Assembly (NCBI RefSeq): GCF_019578655.1
Contig: NC_063256.1
Location: forward strand, 4,030,001 to 4,094,000
Length of the DNA stretch: 64,000 bases
Source: Ricinus communis
Lineage: Eukaryota > Streptophyta > Magnoliopsida > Malpighiales > Euphorbiaceae
Reading direction: 5' to 3'
This document shows positions 35,660-47,290 of the stretch, in pieces. A model generated the notes under the pieces. The model was not told the origin of the DNA, ran no database searches, and saw only the letters and a program-made list of their open reading frames with translations. The position numbers and the translations under genes were made by a program. The first letter of the stretch is position 1. Every line of letters starts with the position of its first letter.

Positions 35660-37037
35660 CTAAAACTTAGGAAATTGGACTCGAGACGCGCATCTCCCCC
35701 TTGGTAGCACTGGGCATTCAATGATCTCCGACCCAGAAGTGTCCACACACAGATAAACTTGGAAGAGCTGGCTATTTCTTGATCCATCCACATTACATTC
35801 TATGCCTGGAGTATATCCAGTTGCTTCTTTAATGGCTTCTTCGATGCTGCTTAGTTCATAAAATTCATCGTCTGGTTTGATTCCTGTTAGCAACGTCGAC
35901 TTTTAGAACTGGAAAGGTTATGAAGTTTTAAAACTCCAGACAGAGATTGACTAATAATAATTAAAAAGGGATACCTGCATCCTTGAGAGCTTGGAGCAGG
36001 TTTACTTTCTCCTTCAGCTTCAATGCTGCTTCGAAGTAATCGTGCTGGTCGAGTTCAGATTCGGAGCAGGTTCCGTGCTTTATCCATTCATGTGACCAGA
36101 ACTTGTTACCATCCCCGCTGGGGCATGATAGTGTTGGCCAATCCTTTTGCAGACTGCTTGTCAAGTCTGAGATCTAACATCATATGATATATGATATAGA
36201 GAAGGAAAATATATTAAATAAGAAAAAAAACAGTACTGGAACATTAAACTGAACGGATAAACTAACTGTAAGATTTTCTACTTTCACTTCAGACATTTTT
36301 TAACTTTTGAAGAAAAGAAATGAATGAACTCTTAACGTTATCAGACATAAAATACTTGTTCACAATATTAGGGAAATGAATAGTGGGAGATGGAACAAGT
36401 TGCTTAATTTTATCACGCACCAATTACCATGACAATAGATATATGTTAGAATTAACAAGTTGCTGAAAGATTCTTAATCCAACATTATCCTTATCTCAAG
36501 AGATAAAAACATTAGTCAAGAGTACTACTAAGCCAAAATATTCTTTAATTAAAACCAGGCATGGACTGCCTCCAATATGTAACAATTGTACATACATTCA
36601 ATTTTGAAGTTTCAAACAAGAACTGGATGTGGTCTGTAATAAGATGAAAGAATTAAAGCTTTAAGTACCTGAGATTTATCATATTCACTGTCAGGATTAC
36701 AGTTTGATGGGTAGCCTCCATCCTTATAATTTGGCCAAAGCCCATGAATCCCAAAATCTGCTGCAGGTTTCCCTGTCTTTGGATAGCAGCAACTGTGCCT
36801 TGTGTCGCAGTATGATCCTGGCCACTGTATACATATCATTCCGTTTCATTCCATCATCAAAATTGCAAGAAAGAAAACACATATGGATATGATAATTAAT
36901 ATGGACATCCACAATAAGAAAACATATCAACTAACCTGTTGGACGAAGTAGAAGAAATCAAAATCTTGACAAAGGCAAACAACTGAAAGACATTGTATTG
37001 TCAAAAGCTTGAAAAGGATTGAAAAGTTCTGTTTCAT
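35660..37037 (-). CDS. S-like ribonuclease, RNase T2 family (RNS3/RNS1-like), downstream copy
   Basis: Four minus-strand exons (37037-36936, 36824-36669, 36173-35975, 35883-35660) give 226 residues. A signal peptide (about 1-23, ILFKLLTIQCLSVVCLC) leads into QDFDFFYFVQQWPGSYC. Both active-site blocks are complete: FGIHGLWPNY, with catalytic His61, and HEWIKHGTC, with His114, Glu115, Lys118 and His119. Cysteines SCC, PSNC, GTC and C-terminal CVDTSG/CP/RGRC fit the family disulfides. The enzyme cuts RNA through a 2',3'-cyclic phosphate in the vacuole, ER or wall. S-like members serve phosphate recycling, senescence and defence. Its twin lies at 40513-42167. Exon lengths are identical in the two genes. 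Confidence 0.92.
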
Positions 37038-37085
37038 CTTTAATAAATGACTTTTGTTTCCTTTTTTTTTTTTTTTACACGCAGC

Positions 37086-37096
37086 AAACTTTTTAT
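37086..37096 (-). promoter_or_regulatory. TATA box of the downstream RNase gene
   Basis: On the minus strand TGTATAAAAAG lies about 55 bases before the ATG at 37037. A good match, giving a short leader. Confidence 0.5.
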
Positions 37097-37099
37097 ACA

Positions 37100-38504
37100 G
37101 TTGGTTTCCTATGAAACGTATGGGATTGAAAGGATGAAGTGGGGTTACTTCTGATATGAATTTATAGCCAAATTAGAAAGGTTATGAACAGAATATGCCT
37201 CTGAATCTCTTTATATTATTACATGTTTGCGTGAACACTGGCCTTTTCATGATATTTTATTTTATGTATAACTAACTTATTATTTTTCTTGGCCATCTCC
37301 TATCTATGATATTTTATTATTGGATGAGTCACACTAACAAAAAAAAATTTTACCTTTCACTTTTATATTAAATCAATAAATAACTAATAAATATCGATTA
37401 ATTTTAAATAATAAAATTGATTATTCAATATTAAAATATATATTATTTTCATATTTATTATAGTGTATAAGTGAAACTTATATCAGAGTTATTCACTTCA
37501 TAAAATAATTATGAAATTATAAATATATTATTTTTTTTATATAAATCAAAATTTGCATTAATCTAAACCGTTGTACATGTAAATAATTGAAATATTTTGT
37601 TATCCATAATAAAATGAGAATATTAATACTGTACAGTAGATGTTTTTATTTGAAAAAAGAAAGTTGAATACTCCTTTTGCATCAAAAGCCTGAAACATGG
37701 ACACATGGCATCGCTAACTTAAATAAATCAAAAGGTAGAGTTAATGCACATAAGTGGCGTTTAGATTATGATCCAAGTAAATTAATTGAACTCTCTTATC
37801 TTACACATATTCAATTCTGCTTTAAGTTGTCCAATTTAAAGTAGACATATATATGCGTAGAAAACTGATGAAATTTAAATAAAATAATTTCATTATCCCC
37901 ACGATATAAAAATGCTACTGCTATCTTTTGCTTTCGAAATTAAAATTGAATAGAAAAAGAGACATATTGACGTACCGTCCAAGACTTATAAAACTTATTT
38001 ATACGCATTACCTACCACTTCCAGGCCTCAACTATTTGCTTAATCTATAATTTTATTCTTCTAATTTTGACTTCATCTTTTGATGAGTTTCTTAGTACTT
38101 CACCGACACATCTCGGATGAACTTATTCCTTTTGAATGAGTTGTTTATATTATTAAATATAATTATTTAACAATAATTAGTATATATATATATTACAATT
38201 AATAAGAAAATCACACGTATATATAAGTATTTTATATTTTAGTATTGGATGATTGACACAAATTTTATTATTTAAAATTAATCAATATGCGACAATCATC
38301 TATCGATTTGTTGTATAGGTGACCTAGATAAAAATATCAAATCTATTTAATACAAAAATTATTAAAAAAATAATTCAAATCTTCTTTAATTGAGAAAAAT
38401 TATTAATGTCGATAATTAAAAACAATCATATCTTAACATCCTAATATAAAATTCATAGAGGAAACATCATCCCTTGAATCGCTCTAAATCAGCATGTGAA
38501 CATG
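37100..38504. other. Intergenic before the hAT element
   Basis: AT-rich DNA without recognisable exon. It should contain the promoter of the downstream RNase gene at its left end. Confidence 0.5.
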
Positions 38505-38512
38505 GTCATGGT

Positions 38513-40218
38513 TAGGGCTGAGCATGAATCTCGGTGATTTTCGCCCAAACCGAATAACCGTACCGAAAAGTACCAGAACCGAAAAAACCAAAAAAAATTT
38601 ATAACCGAATTGAACCGATTCAAATTTTTTTACTATTACGATATAATCGGTTCTTTAGTAAAAGCTGTCTGAATGTAGTACCAAAACCGATCCGTCTTGT
38701 CGATCCGGACCAAACCGTAGAACCGAATTTTTTATATATATTTATAAATAATTATTTATATTATATAAAAAATACATATATTAAAAAAATAATACATATA
38801 CTCTATAAAAAATTATTTTATATTTATCATTTATATAATTCAAGCAATTGTTATCGAAATATAAAAAATAATACATATTAAAAATAACTATAATATTATA
38901 ATATACTTTATAATCTATAAAAAATCTAAGTTATATATATTAATATGTCATATAGTATATTGATACTAGTAATCTAGTATACATACGATAATATTAGATT
39001 TAAAATTTATTTACTATCTAGAAATTTTTGACAAGTTAATTAAAAAATTATTTAATTTAATAAAAATTATATAAATTAGTAAAAATTATAAAAGATATTA
39101 TTATATAAATATAATATTATTTACACTATATTTATTAATAAATTAATTTTTAATTATATAATATTTTTATTTTAAGAATAATAATATTAATTATACTAAA
39201 AGTATTAATTTATATAAATATTAAAATTAAGAAATAAATATTTTAAAAATAATTTTTATATTATTATACTAATAAAACTTAAAAAATTAAATATTTAGAA
39301 ATAATTAATTTATTAACTTTTAAAATATTATAATTTAATATTAAAACATAAAAAAAATATTAAATTATATTTATAAATTTTATTTTATTTTTTGAAAAGG
39401 ATCAAACAAAACTTGAGAAAAAAATTGTCAAAACATCTTTTAACAATATAGAAGTTCTTTACTTCCTACAACAGCGGAGGTCCTCATTTGTTGTCAAGAT
39501 TGGCTTAGAAGTTCAAATAAACCTATCCAACTAGAAGAATCAATAGAGGATATTGAAAGTATAGAGTCAGGTAAAATTTCTTTACTTCTTACATATGTTT
39601 GTTTATTGTTGATGTTGTTAAGTCTTATTGATGTAATTTTTTACTTTTATTGTAGAAATTATTCAAGATTCTGAGATTGGTGAGTCATTTATGCCAAGAT
39701 TAAATGTGGAGTGCTAATTTTGAAGGAAGGTAATAACATTCCTTTGCTAATTTTGGACATATATTTTAGTGCTACATAAAGTTTGTAAATTTATTTATTT
39801 TAATGATTGCCATCTGTAAAATATTTTTATGCTTGCAGTAATATATATTTTAATGGTTTATATTTGAATATTGAATGAATTATTGTATTTGCAAATGAAT
39901 GAATTGCGAAACAGGTTATTCAAGAATGTGATTGCAATTTTAATTTAGATTTTCATGCTATTTTTTTTAGGTTAGTAATCATATTTTCTCTAAATGTATT
40001 TGATTAAAAATGATATTAAAGTTATATTTTTAAAAATTTTTAGAACCGAAAATAGCACCGAACCGAACTGTATTGAACCGTAAAATTGATATAATACGGT
40101 ATTGGATCCTTTTATGTTTGGTACGGTACTGGTACTTTCAATTTTAAAATAACCAAGATTTGGTATGGTACTGGTGATTTATAAATAACCGAATTGAACC
40201 GATCCGTTCTCAACCCTA
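38513..40218. mobile_element. hAT-type DNA transposon, internally decayed
   Basis: An exact 8-bp target duplication, GTCATGGT, flanks the element (38505-38512 and 40219-40226), which is the hAT hallmark. The ends are inverted: TAGGGCTGAG at the left, and CTCAACCCTA at the right, the reverse complement with one change. Subterminal AACCGAA/ACCGAACC repeats cluster at both ends (38545-38730 and 40035-40205), as in elements whose transposase binds subterminal repeats. The middle is very AT-rich apart from a remnant of the transposase C-terminus. With most of the transposase gone, it could move only with help from another copy. Confidence 0.88.
39456..39717 (+). pseudogene. hAT transposase C-terminal remnant
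   Basis: Two small exons (39456-39570 and 39656-39717) join in frame over a GT-AG intron. They read VLICCQDWLRSSNKPIQLEE, then a Glu/Asp/Ile-rich tail ending LNVEC and a stop. This matches the hAT C-terminal dimerisation region, where an IC-x-Q-x-WLR type motif is usual. The upstream BED finger and catalytic core are absent. Confidence 0.7.
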
Positions 40219-40512
40219 GTCATGGTATGTTCTAGTTCTTTTCCTTTTCTTTCTATTTTCTTCTGAAGTTTAATTATTTTAGATGTATTAATCAAGCTAT
40301 TTAATTGGTACGGCAATAATAATTTCAAATAAATTAAATGCTATTTTCTCTTCTTTGAAAATATGTAATACACAGAAAAGGCCACAAATTCATTGGTAAC
40401 CGGAATTTCTAGGGATTTTATTGAATTGCAAGCCACTGCGACCAGTACATAATTAACTGATGATTAGAGAATAAAGACAAATCAAAGTAAAAGAATCAAC
40501 TGTCATTCTCCT

Positions 40513-42167
40513 TTAAAAGGAAGGAAACTCAATTTGTGAGCCACATTTTCCATGTGGGAACACTGGACATTCAATAAGGTTTGATCCAGAAGTGTCTACA
40601 CATAAGTAAATTTGGTAAAGCTGGCTGTTTCCTGATGCATCAGAATTGCACTCGATCCATGGTGTATAGCCTATTGATTCTTGAATTGCACTCTTAATGC
40701 TGCTCAAGCTGTATGTTCCCCCATTTGGAACTATATCTGTAACATTTTGTTTTTTTTTTTTTTTTAAAAAAGAAAAAAACTTAGGAACAAGTGCTTGAAG
40801 TTAATTTTAGTTGTTAAGGACTACAGTTGAGATGAGTTTTCAAGTTTTACCTGCACTCTGAAGGACCTGGAGGAGGTTTATTTGCTTCTTTAAGTCAAGA
40901 GCTGCCTTGAAGTAGCCATGTTGATCAAGGATTGACTCGGAGCAAGTACCATGTTTTTCCCATTCATGCGTCCAAAAGGTAACTCCATTGCCGCTTGGGC
41001 AAGCCAGGGTTGGCCAATTCTTTTGCATACTGCTGGTTAGGTCTGAAATCTGTGGCATTACAAGAAAACATGGGTATTAGCATTCTGTATGTTTGCCCAA
41101 ATTTTAGGGCAAAAGCAACTATACAATATGCTGCAACGATTAATATCTTCTCTTTTTTCCTTCTTCGCAAAAGGCAACTTTAGAATGAAAAGATTAACTA
41201 AATGGTAGAAGAAGTATTAGGGGGTAAAACAGGAAGAACTCTAAAATAGAGGGGCATACTTGCAAAAGATTTCTTGACAGACCGTTGCATTGCATCTAAA
41301 GATCCACTAAAGTATCAGGCATTTTTCATACACAGTTGTCACAGCGTATAAGGAAACATTTTTCTTCAAAAACTATGCGTATAAGGAAAAGATTCGTATT
41401 TATGTATTTTAGCAATTCTTGATCCCAAATTAATGGCGGAAATGACAAAGACAAGATTGCTTTCTTCGCTAAAAGACTACTTTTTGACATGGAAACATCA
41501 CCTAATAAAGAATAAAACAGACCAAAAAGTTGACTGTTACCTTTCAGGAAGGAAAAAAGAAAAGAAATATTCTCTTCTCTTTTTCTTTCCCCTCCTAAAA
41601 CATGAGAGGTGAAATCTGGTGCACAACTTTAGAGTTAGTCGGTTTTAATTCAAAAGTAATATCATATGATTCTCCACTAAATTAGCTATGCGTTTAAAGT
41701 TAAAGTACATATCATTTCACGCATAATCAAATGTCTGTTGCCCACATGCTTTTTAGTTGGGAAAGAAAAGCCAAAATATAATAATAAAGTAGAGCAAGTA
41801 CCTTCTTTTGATTAAAGGGGTTATTAGAATCACAATTTGATGGGTAAGAGCCATCATCGTAATTAGGCCAAAGTCCATGAATGCCAAAATCAGCTGCTGG
41901 TTTTCCAGTAGTTGGATAGCAGCAACTTTGCTTTGTGTCACAGTATGATCCTGGCCACTGTATTAGCATAATGATCAACAATATTGAGCAAACACAAAGC
42001 CTCGAGTTAATTACAAGAGACAACAACGAAGTGGTAGTAACTAACTAGTAACTCATTTACATTACCTGTTGAACAAAGTAGAAGAAATCAAAGTCTTGGG
42101 ATGCACAAAGGACTGATAAGTAGAGTACAACTAAAAGCATGAACAAGAATGAATTGTGGGTTCTCAT
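40513..42167 (-). CDS. S-like ribonuclease, RNase T2 family (RNS3/RNS1-like), upstream copy
   Basis: Four minus-strand exons (42167-42066, 41957-41802, 41049-40851, 40736-40513) give 226 residues, with the same exon lengths as the twin at 35660-37037. A signal peptide (about 1-23, core FLFMLLVVLYLSVLC) precedes QDFDFFYFVQQ. The active-site blocks FGIHGLWPNY (His61) and HEWEKHGTC (His114, His119) are intact, so the enzyme should be active. It is secreted or vacuolar and degrades RNA. The exon 4 start (DIVPNGGTY) differs most from the twin. Acidic residues dominate the surface blocks, as in S-like rather than S-locus RNases; the genes are also intron-rich, unlike the one-intron S-RNases. Confidence 0.92.
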
Positions 42168-42248
42168 TTTTCTTTTTCTTCTTAAATTCCACTCTTCCTC
42201 GTAATCAAGTTTCAGAGGTTGCACTGTTGTTTTACAATGCAGTTTTGT

Positions 42249-42260
42249 AGCTGTATTTAT
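42249..42260 (-). promoter_or_regulatory. TATA box of the upstream RNase gene
   Basis: On the minus strand CCTATAAATACA lies about 85 bases before the ATG at 42167. A strong match in the right place. Confidence 0.55.
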
Positions 42261-42264
42261 AGGC

Positions 42265-44200
42265 TAAAATGGAAGGTTATGATGCAGAGTACCTAAGACA
42301 GCATATGCTTACCAATCTTATCAGTCTATCATTATTTACGTGTGTAAACATTTCCCCATGATTGCTATATGTCGGCTCTTATTTTCCAATAATGCATTAG
42401 CTATAGATCCAAGTTGACCCTAATCTTGATTCCTTCCCAAGAATCCATTATTTTGATTTTTGAATTGTGTTTGGTTATCCTTGGGCCTGAACTCAACAAA
42501 ATAAAAAATGTTTTATTTTCATAGAAGTGTTCATTTAGTATTCTTTCTGAACCATAATTGTGTATTACTATATATTAGTACTTTTTTAAGGAGATTTTGT
42601 ATTATATTTTGAATTATATATAATAATGATTTTTGGGTAAGTTCATGTTTTCATATTTCTGTAGTAGATAGGTGGGAAGTAGAACAACGAGCAGGTCAAA
42701 GTGATCAGGTTGCATTTAGGTAGACATGTAATTATGGGTAACCAATAGAGAGACGTATTCAATTCAATATTGGATTTTATTGTCACTGCAGACAGGTTTT
42801 ATTAACAAGGAGAGCCACTTGCTCTGGTTTGCTGCTTGCTTTCACACTACTGAGAAAGTCAGCCTGTACACACCATGAGTGAGAGCCAAATTCTATATGT
42901 AATATGCTAAATTTTCTGAATATGATTCTATGACTTCCCATATGTCTATAGTTTATTGTTCCTTTTTAGGGCATAAAGAAGAAAAAGAAAAAGAGTAAAC
43001 TCTCCTACATTGTTGGCACCACTGAGATGTTCATATAGAAGTAATCTTCAATTAAATTAAAAGTCCAAAACAAGATACAGAATAAAAAAAATGTTTCATT
43101 TACTTAATCTTATTAGACATAAAACCGTTACCTTCTTTAAATTCTTCTATTTCAAACGCCAAAATCCTAATTGATTGATGCGAAAACTCATGGCCCTCCT
43201 TCATGCCAAAGATAAAAGAATTTACTCTCTACACAAAAGCAGTATTTTTAACAAGCATTAGCTAACTGTTCATATTCTTGTTTTCTTTAGTTGATGAAAG
43301 CCTTCAAGTTCTTACAAGGAGACATTCAGAGGTATCTTATTGATTCAGTACAGAATACGCTGTGTTTTTTTTTTATGCCTTCTCTTGGGTGATTTCTTGA
43401 CTTCAGAGTGAGTCATTAATATGTGCAAGTTACAGCGGAGGTTCATATGAACATGTGGAAACCCTCTCACTCTGATTTCCACATCACAAATTGCATGTAT
43501 GAACATGACCGCCAAAACATAATAAGAAAACAATACTTGATTCAATTATCAATGGAATCAGTATCACCGAATTAATTAAAAAAGAATTCTCCATTGAATA
43601 GGAGAACCAACTTTTACACTGCAGATACTAAATATTTAACAGTAAAGGCACACAAAGACAAACAACAGTTGAGGATTCAAATCACCAAAGAGGCAAAGAA
43701 TGTAGAGTATAAACTATACATTCTTTGTCCATATGGCCGTGGCAAAAATAAGTATGAAAGGTCAATGGATTTAGAAGGGACATTATAAATGCAAATTAAG
43801 ATCAAAATGAGTTAGGCGCTCACATTTCCTGAAACCCATGTTGGGTACATTATGCATTCTTTACAAACAAGAATGTTTTTACTTTTATTTTTTTAATTTC
43901 TTTTCCCTATGATGAGCAAAGAGAGTACAACAAACAATAATGATCCATACCAGCTTCTGTACATCAACGGTCATATACTCGGACAATGATAATCCTGATG
44001 AGAACTTACAGAACCACCAATTGGAACCAACCTGTCCTGCTCTTCCTTGCTCTTAATGATTCCAAGTACTTGTATTATTTGATAGCGATTCTAGAGATAA
44101 TGCAAAATCAGGTCCATATCCTTCATATTTTGTAACTAATAGAGAAGTGTTATTGAAAGATAAGCGTCAAGGTAAATATCCCGGTCATAATAAGGAGGGA
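42265..44200. other. Intergenic between RNase and PPR pseudogene
   Basis: AT-rich, with no exon or RNA gene recognised. It includes the upstream RNase promoter at the left. Confidence 0.5.
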
Positions 44201-45552
44201 TTTTAATTCACAAGAATGATTTCCGGTCAAGGTAAATATCTCTAAGAATGATTTCCCTATTGGAAGTCAGTGATATAAATTTAGCAGCAGAATGGCAATT
44301 CCCTTCTTCACCACACGGATTGTTGTCCTTGGCGGAGTGTTAAGAAGGCCAAAAGCAATTGCTAATTTTTACTATGATATCTAAGATTAATTTCCCTCTC
44401 CTCATCATTCATTTCAGCATGAAAGACTAGAGAAATATCAGGTACATAACTGACCAATTTTTATTCCTCCACCAACTCATCTAGTGCCTCATGGATAGTT
44501 ATAGAAATGTATTGCACTCCCTCCCCAGAGAAGAATTCATGCACCACACTGTTTACCTCTGTCAAGCTACATCCAGGAATCTTTACCGCTCCTCTATCAA
44601 TCATTAATTTTCTCAAGGAATCCACATCTTCCCATTTCCCAGCTCTAGCGCACATGTTTGATAGAATTACATAATCTCCACCATGAGAGTCATCTAGTTC
44701 AAATATTCGCTCCAACACCTGCTTCCCTAATTCTAAATTGCCATGGCTGCTACAAGCAGATAACAAGGTTCGCCATAGTATGGGTATAGGCTTGATTGGC
44801 AATCCATCTACGAACTTGTAAGCTTCATCCAAGTGCCCAGCTCGACTTAGCAAATCTACCGTGCACCCATAATGCTTGATCCTAGGCATAATCCCATAGC
44901 TGTCACTCATGCTATAGAAGTAACCAAGACCTTCATCTACTAACCCAGTATGACTGCAGGCATAAAACAAACCCAAAAATGTAATTTCATCTGGTTGCAC
45001 TCTAGCCTATCCCATTTCGTCAAACATTGATATAGCTTTATTACCCTGCCAATGAGTTGCATAGGCCACAATCATTGCTGACCAAGTCTCGGTATGTTTT
45101 ACCCTCATGTTCTGAAAGACAGAAATTGCATCATCCAAGCTCCCACACTTGGCATACATACTTATTAGTGCAGTGTTCACCTTGACATATTTATCAAAAC
45201 CATTCTTCTTGACATATTCATGAATCCACTTCCCTAAATCTAACGCTCCCAAAAAAGCACAAGATGATAAAACACTAAGCATGATAACATCAGTAGGTTT
45301 AAGCTTCTTCGCTTGCAATTCGCGAAACAACGCCAATGCTTCATTAGGTCTATTACTTCGAGCATAAATCATTATGATAGCATTATATGAAATAACACAT
45401 GGTTCTAGTATCTTATCAAACACACGTCGAGCTCCATCGACATCATTACACTCCGTGTACATATTTATAAGTGCAGGAAACATATAGACATTATCATTTA
45501 ACCCAAGTTTGATAGTAAGGTCATGCAATTGTTTACCTTCTTGAAAAGCTTA

Positions 45553-46097
45553 TGTCACAGCCCGCCTCATCTTGGGTAAGGCAAGGCTTGTCCATGGGCA
45601 GAAATATGCCCAACATATGCCCAGCCCAATGTTGCAGCCTAGCCCAAGTTGGTTACCCAAGGAAACCAAGGGAAGAATCTAGAAATTGCTGGAGGATGCA
45701 AGGTTGTGTGCCAAGCCAAGGAGCTGCCTAGAAGCTTCTCTTGTTTGTACATAGAGTAGCTTCCAAAGGAAACCTTGTACATAAGTAGCTTGTAGAAAAT
45801 TCTAGAAGAATGATTCCTAGCCACAAGTTGAGGAGGTGGGAAGCCTATATATACCCCATCCATTCATCATTTGTAAGATACAAGAGGAAGGTTGGAAACT
45901 TAATAAAGCTCTCCATATTTACAAAGCTCAAGTGCTCTCAACTCTCTACTCTACCCAAGTCCTAAATCCCTGCTGTCTACTTTGCTCACCTACAATTTCT
46001 CCCAATTCACATCTAGGCTTACTTAGTTCGACTTTGTCAAGCAAGTTAACTAAGCGTCGTGCGACTTGGCTGACCTCTAAGCCGAAGTTTCATGACA
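45553..46097 (+). repeat. 5' LTR of the gypsy element
   Basis: It begins TGTCACAGCC and ends CATGACA, so the outer bases are inverted (TGTCA..TGACA). CTATATATACC near 45845 is a likely TATA box, and AATAAAG near 45902 a polyadenylation signal. It keeps about 26 bases near its end that are missing from the 3' LTR. Confidence 0.92.
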
Positions 46098-46099
46098 GG

Positions 46100-46111
46100 T
46101 GGTATCAGAGC
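46100..46111 (+). other. Primer binding site (initiator tRNA-Met) of the gypsy element
   Basis: TGGTATCAGAGC, two bases after the LTR end, complements the 3' end of plant initiator tRNA-Met. Confidence 0.85.
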
Positions 46112-46155
46112 AACGGTTTGAATCCTAGGTACCGCTGGTGGAAGTGATTTGAGTG

Positions 46156-47290
46156 ATGGCAAGCGAGGAAGGAATTGTGGCTGCTGCGGTCGAAGAGCAA
46201 CGCACTGAGCAGACCCGCGGGCGTGAGGAACAATGATTACAGCCTAGACGGGGCAAATCCAAGGCTCCAGCGCGCAAGCCTGTGGAGTCCAGAGTTGCTA
46301 GCCTTGAGAAAGATTTGGCTAGCGTGACTTCGACTATTGGCGAGCTTAGTGATCAGGTTGACAACCTCATCCACGAAAACATGGAGATCACAAGGGCTAC
46401 CAAGGCCATGATCGAAGATCTTGGTAAAGCCTTTCGGGGAAAACTACGCTCCCTTAGGGAGGAGTTCGCCAACCAGCAAAAGACCCTACGAGATGAGCTG
46501 AAAGAGCTTCGTAGGGAGATGGATGCTCTTCGTAGAGGTAGTCCACCCTCGACAAGCACAGCTGCCACTACTAGTTCCGCTGTCCCGCATGGATTGAAAG
46601 TCCCTAAGCCTGCCATGTACAATGGCACACGCAACGCCACTATGGTGGAAAACTTCTTGTTCGGTCTTGATCAATACTACAAGGCGATGAACGTCACAGA
46701 TGACTTCTCGAAGATTAGCAATGCTGCCATCTTCCTAAGGGATTCCGCCCAACTCTGGTGGAGAAGGAAACATTCCGAAAGGGAGAAGGGGCTTTGCGTC
46801 ATCAACACGTGGGAACAGTTCAAGACCGAACTTCGCAAGCAGTTTGTGCCTTATAATGCCAACGATGAGGTACGACGCAGGTTGCGTAGGCTAAGGCAAA
46901 CAGGAAGCATTGTCGACTACGTCAAGGAATTCACGACTCTCATGCTAGAGATCCCAGACCTAACCGACGATCAACTCCTCTTTGATTTCAAAGATGGGCT
47001 GAAGGATTGGGTGAAGATGGAGCTCGAGCGACGCGGAGTGCAGACCATTAATGAAGCAATTGCCGTAGTGGAGAACCTCAAGGACTACTCTACTCAAGAC
47101 AAGGGCAAGAAGCCTAGCTCTTCCAAGAGTGAGGGAGGCCAAAAGAGGGACTTCAACAAACGTAAGGAGAGTGGCTACCAGAAGTCCTCTGGCGACAATT
47201 CAAAGCACGGCAAAGACTCGTTGCACAAAGACAAACCTGCTGCCTTTAAGCCGCCTAAGCCTTGCTTCATTACGATGGTCCACACTGGGT
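46156..47290 (+). pseudogene. gypsy gag, broken
   Basis: The ATG at 46156 starts a gag with a charged N-terminal coiled coil (about residues 45-125, rich in Glu, Leu, Arg and Lys). The retrotrans_gag domain follows, with SAQLWWRRKHSER, TWEQFKTELRKQFVPYNAND and GSIVDYVKEFTTLML. A basic Lys/Ser/Gly-rich tail comes next. A TGA at 46234 lies early, and a frameshift near 47275 falls in the zinc knuckle, leaving PKPCFI in one frame and DGPHWVRDCPNRK in the next. The capsid part itself has no internal stop. Confidence 0.88.

Noticed and set aside
44165..44240. Short repeated GGTCAAGGTAAATATC sequence
   Set aside because: Best explained as a small local duplication in the decayed DYW end of the PPR pseudogene, not a separate feature.
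45639..45863. Minus-strand frames inside both gypsy LTRs (also 50878-51102)
   Set aside because: The same frame appears in both LTR copies, so it is a by-product of the LTR sequence and not a gene.
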